Shown: piece by piece, positions 23,501-35,532 of the stretch
Layout of the letters: every line of letters starts with the position of its first letter
How positions within the stretch are numbered: the first letter of the stretch is position 1
Assembly: GCF_047511655.1 (NCBI RefSeq)
Contig: NC_133389.1
Span: 26,108,501 to 26,172,500, forward strand
DNA from: Castor canadensis
Lineage: Eukaryota; Chordata; Mammalia; Rodentia; Castoridae
Length of the DNA: 64,000 nt
Direction of reading: 5' to 3'
Program-made: the position numbers and the translations under genes
The notes under the pieces: model-generated
The model's database searches: none
Told to the model about the DNA's origin: nothing
What the model saw: only the letters and a program-made list of their open reading frames with translations

Positions 23501-24339
23501 CTGAATTTCTGGGCTTAAATATCTCATTAGACAAGACTCATTCTTTGACTCATTCTTACCTCTTTGAAAGATAAGAAAGTTAGCAAGAGTCAGTAAAGGT
23601 TGGGCATATGAGAAAAAATGTATGAGTAGAAAATGTATGATTATATCTGCTATACTATCTCTCAAAATAAACACTCTTAATGAAATGAATCATCATAATA
23701 AATACACTGGGACATTAAATAAGTACACATTGGGTACTTTGATGTAAATATCTGGATCTGGAACTTCTCTTTAACTGGCTTGCCTTCTCCCCAGGCCACC
23801 ATGGCTGGAATGCAGTAGGAACCCCCCACTCTTTAGATGGACAAATGTTGGACAATTTCCAAGTCTTCCACCCCCCTTCCCCCTACCTGGCTGCTGTGGG
23901 CATGGGCTTGTGCCTTAGTACTAAGTGGTAATAGGATGATTGATGAGTTTTATGGTTGGCACTTGAACAGGTACTACTTATGGTTGCTCTTTTTAGATTT
24001 TCACGGCCATTAGAGGGCAATGTAGATCTAATTTTTTTTTTAATCCACAAAGCTAACATTTTAAAAAAATGTTACATATTTTTAAATATGTGAATGATTA
24101 TATAAACACATTGTATATTTATGTACACGCATATACAGAAAGAAGTTCTTTATGATGAAGACATTTTTATTAACATCATCAAGTGTAAAGAACAGATGAC
24201 ACCATCAGTCTCCATCAGAGACCCAAAGCCTGAGTAACGTGGACTCACCACCAGTGGAGGAAAAGCACAGAGCTTCCACCCTTCCAGAGCTGTGAATTCT
24301 GGCATTCATGCCCACCCTGTAGGTAGAGTGGACTAGCAG
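23501..24339. other. Intergenic sequence, nothing recognised
   Basis: AT-rich; no feature could be supported. Confidence 0.4.
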
Positions 24340-24480
24340 AAAGGGTAAAAGCAGAAAGTACGGGGATGTACTCCTGAAGTTCAAATCCTGTCTGTGTCAT
24401 TTACTAGATCTAGGGTGTATGGCTGCATAAGAGTGTTGTTGGGAGGATTCAATTAATTTACTTAAGGCAGCTTCTTGGTT
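24340..24480 (+). repeat. MIR-like SINE fragment
   Basis: 'aagttcaaatcctgtctgtgtcatttactag...ggctgcataagagtgttgttgggaggattcaattaattta' fits the MIR core and tail. Confidence 0.5.
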
Positions 24481-25366
24481 TTGTGGCCAGCGTAGACTCA
24501 CGCTTAACCGTTTCTCCTCTTCAGAGGGTCTCTCGCCTGAGACTTAATGCTCTCTGGTCACCATCTTGAAATTCTTGGATCATGGAACATGTGTTGGGAA
24601 TCTGGTGACTCAGCTCACACATGATCCTGCCTCCTGGATGGATTCTCTGCTACCTGTTCCATGGCCTCTAGCTTGCTGGGAATGGCAACAGAATGACAAG
24701 TGTCATGCCAGGAAGGTGTCATCTGGGACCACAGACCCATGACAACCAGCACAGCTCTCAGGAGATGTGGGCAACCTCCACGTTGAATTTCAAATACACG
24801 GGCAAGTCTCAGCATGACAAGAAATGAGAGGCAAAATGAGGAGTCCTGGGAAAGGAGAGAGAGAGAGAACCACGGGAAACTGATTTATTCTAAGCTGGAT
24901 ACAGCACCCAAATACTACTATTAACTCTGGCAAGAAAAAACTGTGTGCCCTGATAGAATTAAGAAAGGCTTAGCACTTCCCTCAAGATTAAGTATGTTTG
25001 CAAAACATGGCTTCTTAAAGGATCTTCCAGATGATCCAGAATCTGTGGTGCAGGGAAGTATCTCTGAACTACTAATAATTCCATGGTAGCATAAACTACA
25101 TTAGTTCTTAAACTAATATAGAGATTAAGATATTCAAAATCAGATAGATATGAATAAGATGATATTTGTTTTTCATTAAAATTTTAAAGGCTTCACAAAC
25201 TTTTATAAACCAACTGGGAAATCTCCAGGGCCCATAAGCTCTTGCTATCAATGACAGTAGCGTAATCAGCAAAATAATAATAATAATAATAATAAGCTTA
25301 TCACTAAATGGAAACATAAAACCAAGGAGAAAAATGAAGTGATGGCTGATTTGAACTTAGGAGTCC
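24481..25366. other. Intergenic sequence with (AAT)n
   Basis: A short AAT trinucleotide run lies at 25273-25295. Nothing else is recognised. Confidence 0.45.
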
Positions 25367-25745
25367 TTTTTGTGTTGCTATAACAAAACACCTAAAGCTG
25401 GTTAAAGTAAAAGGTTTCTCTGGCTCAGGATTCTAGTGACACATCATCCTGGAGGGGACCCTCTGACCATACCACAACATGCCAGAGAGGCAGAAAAGGA
25501 GCTGGACGCATGCAGATGGGGACAAGCAGCCGGAGAGGCCTCATTTTACAACCTGCTCTCATGAGAACTATCCTGGGGCTTCAAAAACACCACTAATCCC
25601 TTCTAAGGTTGGAGCCCCCATGACCTAGTCACCCACCATTAGGCCCCATCTCTTAAAGACCTGCCACCTCTCAGTACCATTACAGTGGGGACTAACTTTC
25701 CAGAAGGTGAGGATTTGGTGGGCAAATTATATATAAACCATAGCA
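25367..25745 (-). mobile_element. ERVL-MaLR LTR
   Basis: On the minus strand it begins TGCTATGGTTTATATATAATTTGCCC and ends near '...GTTATAGCAACACAAAAAGG'. Internal 'gtcatgggggctccaacctt' and 'gagatggggcctaatggtgg' blocks are typical of MaLR LTRs. Ends are approximate. Confidence 0.65.
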
Positions 25746-25794
25746 GAAAGTAATAGAAAAAAAATTAAAAGACTCTAACATTAACTAGAATTTT

Positions 25795-26051
25795 TTGTGC
25801 TTCTTTCTTTTCCTACTTTTTATTATCATATTATTGTTGTACAGGGGGTACCTTGTAACATTTACAAAAGTTTTTACAATATATCTTAGTTAAAGTCACC
25901 CCCTCCATTATTCTCCTTTATTCCTCCTCTCCCCATTCTTAGCATAGCTCAAATAGATGTCATTTTTCCATTTTCATACATGAGTATGGAGCAATAGATC
26001 TTTAACAAAGGCTCAAGACCACATAATATTCACACTCCTTCACCCTTTGCT

Positions 26052-26086
<35 letters not shown>

Positions 26087-26440
26087 GTACCAATCCCCAG
26101 ACAGAACGTGTTTTACCTTCCTGTCCTCCATTTTTGAAAAAAGACATTTTTGGTTGTTTAAGATAGCTATTCAGGGTGTTTCATTGTGACATTTCTAAGT
26201 ATTATAATCTGTATTGGCTCATCTCCTCTATTTTTCTCCTTTCTACATTAGCCCTCTTCTTATGGTGATTTCAACAGGTTTAAAATTCTATATTCATTCT
26301 TGTATAGAAAATACATCAACCAATTCACCTTCTTTACTTCCTTCTTTTATCCTTCCTCTGATGTTAGTGACCTCCCTTTAGCATGACATGTTTTTCATAA
26401 TTTTGCTTGTATTTGTATTGGGCCTATATTCCACATATAA
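25795..26440 (-). mobile_element. L1 3' UTR, minus strand
   Basis: The plus strand shows the reverse of the same L1 3' terminal region found at 13.6-14.0 kb: 'ttattgttgtacagggggtaccttgtaacatttacaaaagtttttacaatatatc'. It extends upstream through L1 3' UTR sequence and contains an (AC)n tract. Confidence 0.65.
26055..26094. repeat. (AC)20 microsatellite
   Basis: Uninterrupted dinucleotide tract inside the L1 3' UTR. Confidence 0.95.
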
Positions 26441-26817
26441 GGGAAAGTTAAATAGAATCTTGACAAGTTATTTGAAATTTAAAATAAACATCAAAAATAT
26501 TAAAATCTCTAAGGACAAAATGCTCTCTAAGCAGCTTAAGCATTCTAATCTAACAAGCCTATTCAAGACACTGGAAATTGAGATTGACTGTTTATGATGC
26601 TCTAAATTAGAACTGGTGTCATGAGGCCACAAACCATCCTGTTCATGTTTATTCCAATTATCGCTAACAGTTTGCCATGTATGTAGTTTAAAATGCTTTA
26701 AATAACCTGAAAATGGAATTAATCTCTTTCCCCCTGAATTTTTGTGGATGTATTACTTTTCTACCAAATTTGCTTACAAATTATAAATGCAATTTTCTTT
26801 TGTTCCCCCTTTCCTTT
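26441..26817. other. Intergenic sequence, nothing recognised
   Basis: AT-rich; no feature could be supported. Confidence 0.4.
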
Positions 26818-26933
26818 TTTTTTTTTTTTGGCAGGGGATGGAGGATAGACAGGGACTCCAGTTTGGCCATGAATTCACAATTCTCCTACCTCAGCCTCTC
26901 AACTGCTGGGATTATAGGCCACAACACCTGGCT
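26818..26933 (-). mobile_element. B1-like SINE
   Basis: Reverse B1 pattern ('ctcctacctcagcctctcaactgctgggattataggcc') preceded by a T run. Confidence 0.7.
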
Positions 26934-26972
26934 AGAATTTTCTTTTAATGTTATGTTTTAGAATGGCAAAAA

Positions 26973-27163
26973 CATTTTTTTTTGGTACTGGGCCTTGAAC
27001 TCAGTGCCTACACCTTGAGCCACTCCACCAGCCCTTTTTTGTGAAGGGATTTTTTGAGATAGGGTCTTTTGAACTATTTGCCCAGGCTGGCTTTGAACCA
27101 CGTCCTCCTGATCTCTGCCTCCTGCGTAGTTAGGATTATAGGCGTGAGCCACTGGCACCTGGC
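26973..27163 (-). mobile_element. Dimeric SINE: B1-like + ID-like
   Basis: On the plus strand a reversed ID-like unit ('tggtactgggccttgaactcag...gagccactccaccagccc') precedes a reversed B1-like unit ('gagatagggtc...cccaggctggctttgaa...gcgtgagccactggcacctgg'). Confidence 0.8.
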
Positions 27164-27198
27164 AAGAGTGGTAAAAATTTTAAGAAAATATTATGGGG

Positions 27199-27283
27199 GT
27201 TTTTTGGTGGTCCTGGGGTTTGAACTCAGGGCTTTGTGTATGCTAGGGGGGCACTCTACCATTGAGTCATCCTCCTGTATGAT
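27199..27283 (-). mobile_element. tRNA/ID-like SINE monomer
   Basis: 'tcctggggtttgaactcagggctttgtgtatgctaggggggcactctaccattgag' is a reversed ID-like unit. Confidence 0.75.
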
Positions 27284-27540
27284 TAAATCTAATACCCATG
27301 ACTTCATATTATTTCTCAATGTTTTATTGAGAAAACATTGGTAAATAAATACCAACAAATAATAAATTTATTACAGAAATATAAACTAAAAATCTTATCT
27401 AGATTTATAAAAAATTCGTAATGTTTCTTTCCTGTTTTCACAACCAATTTTTTCTGAAACAATCATAAGATAAACCTTTTATTCTATGTTCTAATGGATG
27501 TATGATGAGTGGTTCTCAAATTCAACTTAAGAAGAAGAAA

Positions 27541-27662
27541 AGTCCAGGCATTGTGGATCATATCTGTAATCCCAGAATTTAGGAGGCTGAGTCAGGAGGC
27601 TATGAGCTCTAGGGCAGCCTGGGCTATATAGCAAGATTGTCTCAAAAAAAAAAAAAGAAAAG
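27541..27662 (+). mobile_element. B1-like SINE
   Basis: 'gtccaggcattgtggatcatatctgtaatcccagaatttaggaggctgagtcagg...gcctgggctatatagcaagattgtctc' plus A13. Confidence 0.85.
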
Positions 27663-28540
27663 GAACAAAGAAATACTTTAGAAGTTCCAAAGCTAGAAAG
27701 ACTTACACAGCTTACAGAATATTTTAGATATACTGTAGTTTATAAAAAATGAGCAAGTTCCTAAAATGCTTAACAATAAGGAACTAATGAAATAAACATA
27801 TCACATGAGAAAGTATGTGGTTATTTAAGTGGTGTTGTAGAATGGTATTGGATGGTATAGGAAAATGTCTACAGTCCATTAAATAAAAGAGTTGGTTATA
27901 TTCATAAGGCTCTTTTTGTAAGTTTAACAATACATACATATATACTTGAAAAGAGAAAAGACTGGAAGAACCACTCTAAATGGTGGTTACCTATAGGGAG
28001 GAGTACATTTTTAAATGGCTTTTCCTGTTTTCTCTATTAATTGCTATGTGTAAGGCATCACATCTGGTATATAAAATCCTTTTGGAAATGCATTTCTATG
28101 GGTTATACCTGGACTCTTGGTTAATAGACAATTTGCAATAACTTACTATGTATCTTTTTAAAAGTTAGACAAGATAGCTATTCGTCCCTACAATGACCCA
28201 ATAGCTCAATGTATACTCTAGACACTCTCTTAAGCAGGAGAGAAGAGGGTGGACATAGGACATGGTTGGATCCTCTTCTGGACATGTGTCAGTCATGGGA
28301 ATGGTAGACTATTCCTTCTGCTCGGAGCCCCTCTTGGCCTTCTCCTAGACCCTAAGGGCCCTCAGGCCTTCTCCCAGGAAGCCTTGATTCTTATGCATTT
28401 ATGTTAGGTGACTCCATGTGTCCCTATAATATCCAGTGCATCCACATCAAAGCATCTATCACACTACCATTTTTATTTAATTAGCTATAATAAAAACAGA
28501 AGCTCATATTTCTGGATGCCACTGATTCTCGACCTCTAAC
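27663..28540. other. Intergenic sequence, nothing recognised
   Basis: No feature could be supported. Confidence 0.4.
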
Positions 28541-28615
28541 ACAGTGCCTCAGTCAACATGGACTCTCAGTAAATACTTGTCAAGTGGATAAGCCGATCTA
28601 TCTTGTCTATCAGAG
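28541..28615 (+). repeat. L2 3' terminal fragment
   Basis: 'acacagtgcctcagtcaacatggactctcagtaaatacttgtcaagtgga' follows the L2 terminus pattern. Confidence 0.45.
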
Positions 28616-30409
28616 TGCGGAAAAAGGAAAAGCACTGTGTGCAAGTTTCTGCTGCGGTCTTCACACCAGCTGAGGGGTGCAGGGAGCACACCTCAGGAGG
28701 ACGGGTGTTCAGACCACATGCAGCCCGGAGAGCCTGAGGATGGGGTTAAACTTAGCACTAGACACAGGATAAGCCAAAGGATAGACAGAAAAGATGATTC
28801 AGAAAAACCCAAATTAGGAAGCACATTTGGATAAAGGTAAGAAATTAAGAGCTACGAAAGCCAGGACAGTGGCTTTTTATTTTTATAAATATTTCCCATG
28901 ATTCTTTTAGGCAGGGACCAGACATCTCACCATCTAGATTATTGCCACCAAGGGGATGTCTATCAACACAATACAAGATTTAACCTATCATATATATTTA
29001 GATTCCACCAAAGTTCTTGGACTCCAATCTTTTAATGTTGCAAACAAATATTATAAAAACAAGATTGTTTTGTGCCTCAGAGGCATACACAATAACAGAT
29101 CACATCTGCTATATGAATTCCCTGCCTGCAGGCTTACCAATTTGAAAGGACAATGCACGCTCCAGACTTGCAAAGGCCATGCACATGGCTGGGCTGCTCC
29201 AAATCCTGACTAATGTCAGGAGTCTCTCTGACTCAGAGCAACTCAGGGAGGCAGAAAGGGCAAATACCCTCCACTCCTCCCTCAAGATGCAAGTCCACTC
29301 ACACTCATAAATGGCACAGGTGTTGTGACTACACATCTCTGAATCCAGCCCCACCTCCAAGGAGGCCTCAGAATAGACGAGAACCACCCACTTCCATGCC
29401 TGGCCCACGTGGAACAGCAGAGGCTTGGGTGTTCCAAGGCAGGGGAACAATGATTGGTATGACTTATCATGGTCTCTAACTTGGAAGTGATTACCAGAGT
29501 GAGTCATTTATTTTTAGCTTGCTAACACTAAAAGCTGCTTCTGATAAAACAAAGGACCAGAGAAGAGATGCTGGCAGAGGTTCTCACCTCAGTTATTAGC
29601 TCTGAGAATAGAAGCACGATTCTCTCAATAGTCCTCCCAGCTGTGGAAACAGGCCAAAATTAAGTAGAGGTATATATGCATCCTGCTTAAAGAAAATTCT
29701 AAGCCCAAAATACCAATGTTTAAAACAGAAAATTATGGACATCCCTCCTCCCCATTCTCTGTAGGAAAATATTAATGGACAGTACAAAACACACAGCAGG
29801 AAAATGACATTTTTGATTACCCATGACCAAGAGAGATAAGGAATAATGTCAACATTCTAAGGCCATACTTTGCTGCTCTCATTAAAAAGGTCAAGAGACA
29901 ACTGCCTAAATTAAGGTTCCAATGGAAGAGTAGCTTAAAATGGTCTAACTTCCCCATTAGTAACAACTGTAAATTCTACTGAAAACATTAAGAATTTAAC
30001 TGTTTGAAGACTGTAAAAAGCAGGCAGACCTGGAGGAGATTTGCCCCTCTATAGAAAGAAATTGCAAGAGGCAAGATCCACATTTAGACCACTTTTTCCC
30101 TGAGGATGTTCCCTTGTCTATGTGCCTGGTAACTAAAACCCAGTAACAAACTGGAATATTACTGACTCAGAGGAAAGATTTGGGGAAACAGAGGGACAAA
30201 CCCTGGGAAAGAAGCCAGGGGAGAAACTCCAAAATCTACTCATACACTCCAGGAAGATGCTTACTGTGCAGAGGGGAAGGGGTGTCTCCAAGTTTTGTGT
30301 AGATAGTATGTAGTGCCCACAAAAGCAGAAAACTTTGAATGTTGAGTCCTGCTGTTAGAGGGGCTTGCTAAACATCTTTGACTTTCCATTAAAACATCAG
30401 AAAGACCTA
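28616..30409. other. Intergenic sequence, nothing recognised
   Basis: Open frames at 29,109-29,507 (-) and 29,213-29,479 (+) mirror each other and have no domain or splice context. Confidence 0.45.
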
Positions 30410-30510
30410 TATTCCAGGACCAATGAATAGACAGACGGGGAAAATACATGTAATATATGTAATGGGAATACCAGAAGGAGGGAAGAGAGAGAAAGAGAGA
30501 GAGAGCACAA

Positions 30511-30725
30511 GCCAGGCACCAGTGGCTCATACCTGTAATCCTAGCTATTCAGGAGGCAGATATCAGGAAGATCAAGGTTAGAGGACAATCCAGGGTAAAT
30601 AGTTCATGAGAACCTATCTCAAAAATAACCAAGACAAAACAGGGCTGGTGGAGTTGCCCAAGTGGTACAGTGCCCACCTAACAAGCATGAGGCCCTGAGT
30701 TCAAACCCCAGTGCCATCAAATAAA
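30511..30725 (+). mobile_element. Dimeric SINE: B1-like + ID-like
   Basis: 'agccaggcaccagtggctcatacctgtaatcctagctattcaggaggc...' is joined to 'gggctggtggagttgcccaagtggtacagtgcccacctaacaagcatgaggccctgagttcaaacccc'. (GA)n tracts flank both sides, so the target was probably GA-rich. Confidence 0.85.
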
Positions 30726-31053
30726 AAGAGAGAGAGAGAGAGAAATAGAAGAAATCCTTGGTGTGATAATGCCAGAGAATTTTCCAAAATTAATGATAGA
30801 TACTAAACAACAGATTCAAGAATCTCAGAGAATACCAAACAGAATAGTGCTTTCTAGTGAAACACATTTTAAAAGCATATACAGAAAGGAAAGAAAATGA
30901 AATAAAAAGTGCTCAGTAAAAACGAGAAGTCAGGAAAAGAAGGGAAAGATTTTTTAAAAAAAAAGGGGAATGAAAAGCAAATCAACAATACCAAACAGTT
31001 TTTTAAAATATGGTGGCTATTCATCATCCAAATATGTTAACAGTCTCTTTAAT

Positions 31054-31063
31054 GTCTCTCTCC

Positions 31064-31110
<47 letters not shown>

Positions 31111-31114
31111 CTCT
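31054..31114. repeat. (TC)n low-complexity tract
   Basis: A pyrimidine dinucleotide run of about 60 bp with few interruptions. Confidence 0.9.
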
Positions 31115-31176
31115 GTGGTTTAAACTCCAGGCTTTGAGTGTGCAAAGCAGGTGCTTAAGCCACACCTCCAGTCCTA
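31115..31176 (-). mobile_element. tRNA/ID-like SINE, partial
   Basis: 'tgtggtttaaactccaggctttgagtgtgcaaagcaggtgcttaagccacacctccagtcc' is a reversed ID-like unit. The adjoining (TC)n occupies the place of its tail. Confidence 0.6.
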
Positions 31177-31349
31177 ATAGTCACTAAATGTGAATTGCCT
31201 AAATACACCATGGCAGACAGAATAGATTTTTTTAAAAAGACCAACTATATATCACCCACAAGAAACCCATTTTAAATTAAAGACAGATAGATTAAAAGTA
31301 AGGCTATGGAGAAAGATTTACACATAGCCGTTGCAAACACTAATGAAAT

Positions 31350-31670
31350 GAGAACTGCAGTATATGTTCCAGCACCAAAGTTGTGAACAATGTTGCTGTA
31401 GGGCCTCTATTCAATTCCAGGTGCACCTGGCTCTTTGCTCCTGCTCACTTCATGGCCCTACTTCAAATGTTGTGAAACTCTTTAAATAATAAAGCTGGAA
31501 AATATTGTTAGTCAGGATATTTGATTTACAAAAATGATGCTTGGAATACAAACAGGCTTGAAAAATGTATTACGTTACTTTGTATTCTGGAAGTGTGAAT
31601 TGCTTTGAAGGCCGTCAGTATTATTGGTATTTCTCAGTAAAGAATAATTTTCTCCACATTAAAAAAAAAA
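31350..31670 (+). pseudogene. Unidentified processed retrosequence (3' UTR-like) inside L1
   Basis: L1 text breaks after 'aacactaatgaaatgag' and resumes at 'gctggagtagttataaatttt'. Human-type L1 is continuous there, so the 320 bp between is an insertion. It is non-repetitive, mRNA-3'-UTR-like and AT-rich. It contains 'aataataaagctgg' internally and a terminal 'agtaaagaataattttctccacatt' followed by A10. That is the hallmark of an L1-mobilised polyadenylated transcript, 5'-truncated. No coding frame is seen and I cannot name the parent gene. Confidence 0.6.
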
Positions 31671-32324
31671 GCTGGAGTAGTTATAAATTTTAGACAAATC
31701 AAACTTCAGAACAAGGAAAATTACTAGGGGCAAAAGAGGCATTAATGACAAAGGGGTCAATTCTCCAAGAAGATATAACAATCCTTTATGTGTATTCCAC
31801 TAATGACAGCATCAAAATACTCGGGGCAAAAAAATAGATGGAACTCCAGAAGTAGACAAATTCACTATAATGGAGACTTAAACATCCCTCTATCAGTAAC
31901 TGACAGATATAGGAGGCAGAAAAATCAGTATGAATATGGTTGAGCCACCATCAATCAACTGGATTTAATTGACATTTACAGAATACTGCATCCAACAACA
32001 GCAGAATACAAATTCTTCTCAAGTTCACATGGACTGCACACCAAGTGAGACCACAGCTGAGGCCATAAATCACACCTTAACAAATATAAAATGAAACTAT
32101 GTAAAGTATGTTCTTACACCAACATAGAATTAAACTAAAAATCAGTAACAGAAATACAGCTGAATATAGGAAATCCAAAATATTTGAAGATTAAACATAC
32201 TTCTAAATAATAAGTAGATTATTTTTAAAACCAAGAGAAATTTTAATATATTTTGAAAGGAAAATAAAAATACAGCTTAATAAAATTTGTGGGATGCAAT
32301 CAAGGCAGTACTCATAGGGATGGT

Positions 32325-32480
32325 GATGGGGGTGAAAATGATCAAAAAGGGGGCAGAGGGGAAAGAAAGTAATGCAGACTGTGAATTTGATCAAAGCACA
32401 TTATATGCATATATGGACATATCACAATGAAACCACTTTGTTCAGTTAACATACACTAATAAAAAGTAAAAAAAGAGAAT
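32325..32480 (+). mobile_element. L1 3' UTR tail (younger subfamily)
   Basis: 'gtgaatttgatcaaagcacattatatgcatatatggacatatcacaatgaaacc...taacatacactaataaaaag' matches the L1 tails at 17.04 kb and 42.58 kb. It is short, as expected for a 5'-truncated insertion. Confidence 0.65.
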
Positions 32481-32857
32481 AACAAAAGGTTGGTGAAAAA
32501 AAGAGCACTGACTCCCTCCAAATAAAATGAGATAGTACTACTCCAGAAAACTAACTAACTAAACATGCAGCTACAAACCACACCCAGCACTCCTGAGAAC
32601 TGCATCCCCAGAAAAGTGCTTACAGCAGCTTAAGTTGAGATAGCCACAACTGGAAATGACCCAAAAGTACTTCAACAGGGTGAATGATCAAATAACCTGG
32701 GACACATCCACACAATAGAATACTACTCAACAAGAAAAAGGAACAAACTGAGCATGTGTACCACAACCTGGATAAATCTCCAGAAAGTTATGCTAAGTGG
32801 AAAGAGCCAATCCCAAAAGGTTTCACGATATATCATTCCATTTATATAATATTCTTT

Positions 32858-32937
32858 AATTGTGTAGTCCTAGGATTCAGATTTTGGGTCTTGCACATGC
32901 TATGCAAGGACTCTACCACTGAGCTACATACATCCTC
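32858..32937 (-). mobile_element. ID-like SINE monomer
   Basis: Reversed ID pattern: 'tagtcctaggattcagattttgggtcttgcacatgctatgcaaggactctaccactgagctaca'. Confidence 0.65.
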
Positions 32938-32953
32938 AGACCTATATAACATT

Positions 32954-33277
32954 TTTTTTGTGGTTGCACTGGGGTTTGAACTCAGGGCTTCACACTTGTG
33001 AGGCAGGCACTCTACCGCATGAGCCACACTCCAGCCCTTTTTGCTCTGGTTATTTTGGAGACAGGGTCTCACTTTTTGCCCAGGCTGGCCTGGACTATGA
33101 TCCTCTTATTTTACGCTTACCGAGTAGTTGGGATGAAAGGCAGGCACCACCACACCCAGCTTTTTCCCATTGAGATTGAATTTTTTTTGGCCTGGGCTTC
33201 CCTGGAACTGCAATCCTCCCAATCTCAGCCTCTCACGTAGCTGGGATTGCAGGTGTGAGCCACCAGTGCCCAGTTTG
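32954..33277 (-). mobile_element. Trimeric SINE: ID-like + two B1-like units (minus strand)
   Basis: Read on the plus strand: a reversed ID-like unit, then a reversed B1-like unit ('ggagacagggtctcactttttgcccaggctggcctgg...'), then a second reversed B1-like unit ('ctcccaatctcagcctctcacgtagctgggattgcaggtgtgagcc'). A perfect 9-bp duplication TATAACATT (32945-32953 and 33278-33286) brackets all three. Confidence 0.85.
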
Positions 33278-33816
33278 TATAACATTCTTGAAATGGCAAA
33301 AATTATAGGAATGGAAAACAGATGCATGGTTGTCAGGGACTAAGAAAGGGGTGGGGGGGGGAGGAGGTGTGCCTATAACCAGGGCAACAGGAAGGGCCAT
33401 TCTGGCACTGGAAATACCTTGTAGCCAGACAGTATCAATGTCAATATCCTGAATATGATACTGTGTATGAACTAGGTAAGAGGTATGAGGATCTTCCTGC
33501 ATTCTTAGGACACTATAATGTTCTCGAAATAAAAAGTCTAAGGAAAAAGCGACCGGTGTATGGGTTACATGGATATGTGCACTGGTCAATGCTTATTGAT
33601 TTGTATCCTTAATATCTGTGTATTTCACTGTATATAAGTTTCACCTCAATTTTTTAAAAAATGTCACCTCCTAGCTGCCTAATTTATTGCTTTCAATACA
33701 CCAGGGCAAAAGAACTTGAGATACAGCTTGGCAGTGAAACCATAATTTCTCATAAATCCTTCTTTTGTGTGTTCATTAGAGACGTGAACTAACCTAACTC
33801 TAATAGAACTCAATTG

Positions 33817-33900
33817 CTGGTGGAGTGGTACAAGTAGTAGAGTGCCTGCCTAAGCAACTAGGATACCCTGAGTTCAAACCCCAGTATGGCCAAAAAAAAC
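33817..33900 (+). mobile_element. tRNA/ID-like SINE monomer
   Basis: 'gctggtggagtggtacaagtagtagagtgcctgcctaagcaa...gttcaaaccccagtatggcc' plus an A-rich tail. Confidence 0.8.
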
Positions 33901-34777
33901 CACACACACAAACAAACAAAAAAAGAGCTAAATTGATATTGTATTATATTACACCTCTACTTTCTAACCATATATTTTCTTGGCTCCAATCTGAGCAGCA
34001 TTCTTTGAAATATATCAGGAAGTCCTTGAGTGAATTCCTTTTCACCACTTGCATCAGTAGATATAGAAAAATCGCATGTTTTATTAGGAGATGGGATATT
34101 TCATAAAAGCAACCATTTAACATTATAAATAAATCTGCATGCTATAACAACATTCTATTTCATATACCACAGTAATTTCATTTATGACTAGGTGTAATTT
34201 ATTCATAAATTGTAAAATCATAAAACCAGGTCTAATAAGCAAAATAAATTAGAAAACTAAACAGAAGACCTTTTAGATTGACTTAAAAAAATCTTTAGAA
34301 AGGTCTTTAGTCAACGAATCTTCTTTTGGTTATGTAATTAGAAACTTAGAATTTCAGTATTTCTGAAAGTTTAGTAATTTATAGACTATTTGCTTGAAAG
34401 ATGAGATTTCCACAGTTACCAGTCTTTTACATTTTTACGATCTAGCCAGACAGAATGGCTTTTTGTTTCAACACAAATATATTTCCCACAAGAAACTAGA
34501 AAAATCAAAATCATAGAATATTAAAAGCTAGAGGGTCCTTTGAGAAATTTTCGTGCCACCATCTCAATATGTACAGGCATAGACAGGCACGGGAAGGTGA
34601 AGGCACTTGCCCGTGGCCACCAGCTGTTTCAGCACAGGTGACTTCAGTAGCTCTTCAGCGCCCTCTCCTGTGGAGCCCTGTGGAAAACTCCTGCCTTCAG
34701 TTGTATATTCCAATGGAGGGAAAGACGAAAAAAACAGATACAATATCCAAACCATCAAGCAGAAAAGGGGACTATGA
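33901..34777. other. Intergenic sequence, nothing firm
   Basis: About 34,500-34,630 resembles an old MIR/MER-type repeat ('tcatagaatattaaaagctagagggtcctttgag') but cannot be assigned. Confidence 0.35.
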
Positions 34778-34990
34778 TGGGTTTTTTTGGCAGTACTGGA
34801 GTTTGAACGCAGAGCCTACCCCCTTGCTAGGTAGGTATATTCTAGCACTTGAGCCACAATTCCAGCCCTTTGTGCTTTAATTATTTTTCAGATAGGGTCT
34901 CCAGTTTTTTTTCCAGACTGACCTTTGATGATTCTCCTACCTATGCCTCCTATGTAACTGGAATTACATGCTTGAAACACTGCCTCCCAA
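34778..34990 (-). mobile_element. Dimeric SINE: B1-like + ID-like
   Basis: Reversed ID-like unit ('ggcagtactggagtttgaacgcagag...gagccacaattccagccc') followed by a diverged reversed B1-like unit. Confidence 0.75.
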
Positions 34991-35079
34991 GTACCTGGGT
35001 TTAAGGAGCTTTGAATTTTAATAAAGGGTGACTGAGGAGACTTATGGGATCAAGTGACAGTAAGCAGAAATAGAGCAAG

Positions 35080-35500
35080 TGAGGGTGTGGTCACAAGGGC
35101 CAGAGCTGCAACTGTCTGGGCAGAGACAACAACCAGTGCAAAGGTCTTGGCCTGTTCCAGAAACAGCATGGAGGCCAAAGTGGCTGGAGCAGAACCAGCA
35201 AATGGAAGAGCAGGAGGTGACACCCTGGCTAAGTAGGGGCCCAGGAGGGCCTTGCAGGCCTTCATAAGGATTTGGCTTTTATTCTGTGAGAAAAGCCACT
35301 GAAGGCTTTTGATTAGCAGAAGGAAACTAATTTAACTTTGACTCATATGGAGAATAGACAGTAGTAGCAAGAACAAAAACAAAGACCAATTAATTAGGAA
35401 GCAATTATACTAATCCAGAGTAGAGGTGACATTATTTATGACAAGGGTGCTAGATACAGAATTTGTGAGAGAGATATTTTGATTATACAGAGTGAGTAAA
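35080..35500 (+). repeat. Ancient interspersed repeat, family not assigned
   Basis: 'agtgcaaaggtcttggcctgttccagaaacagcatggaggccaaagtggctggagc...ggccttgcaggccttcataaggatttggcttttattctg...gccactgaaggcttttgattagcag' is a well-known mammalian repeat text, but I cannot name the family with confidence. Both-strand open frames here are by-products. Confidence 0.5.
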
Positions 35501-35532
35501 TGACGGAGCTAGGATTAGACCTCAGGTTTCTT

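Larger units (their letters stand above)
30410..33660 (+). mobile_element. Ancient L1 (L1M type) broken by several nested insertions
   Basis: L1-like blocks appear in order. ORF1-region text is at 30,730-30,960 ('ccagagaattttccaaaattaatgatagata'). ORF2 endonuclease-region text is at 31,210-31,350 and 31,670-32,320. The ORF2 3' region is at 32,560-32,850 ('gccacaactggaaatgacccaaaagtacttcaacag'). A terminal 3' UTR ends about 33,660 ('tgtatataagtttcacctcaatttttt'). Between these sit SINEs, a processed retrosequence and a younger L1 tail. No coding capacity remains. Confidence 0.7.

Noticed and set aside
30720-31110. GA and TC repeats as a CRISPR-like or regulatory array
   Set aside because: Simple dinucleotide repeats from SINE tails and insertion targets; there are no spacers and this is a mammalian genome.
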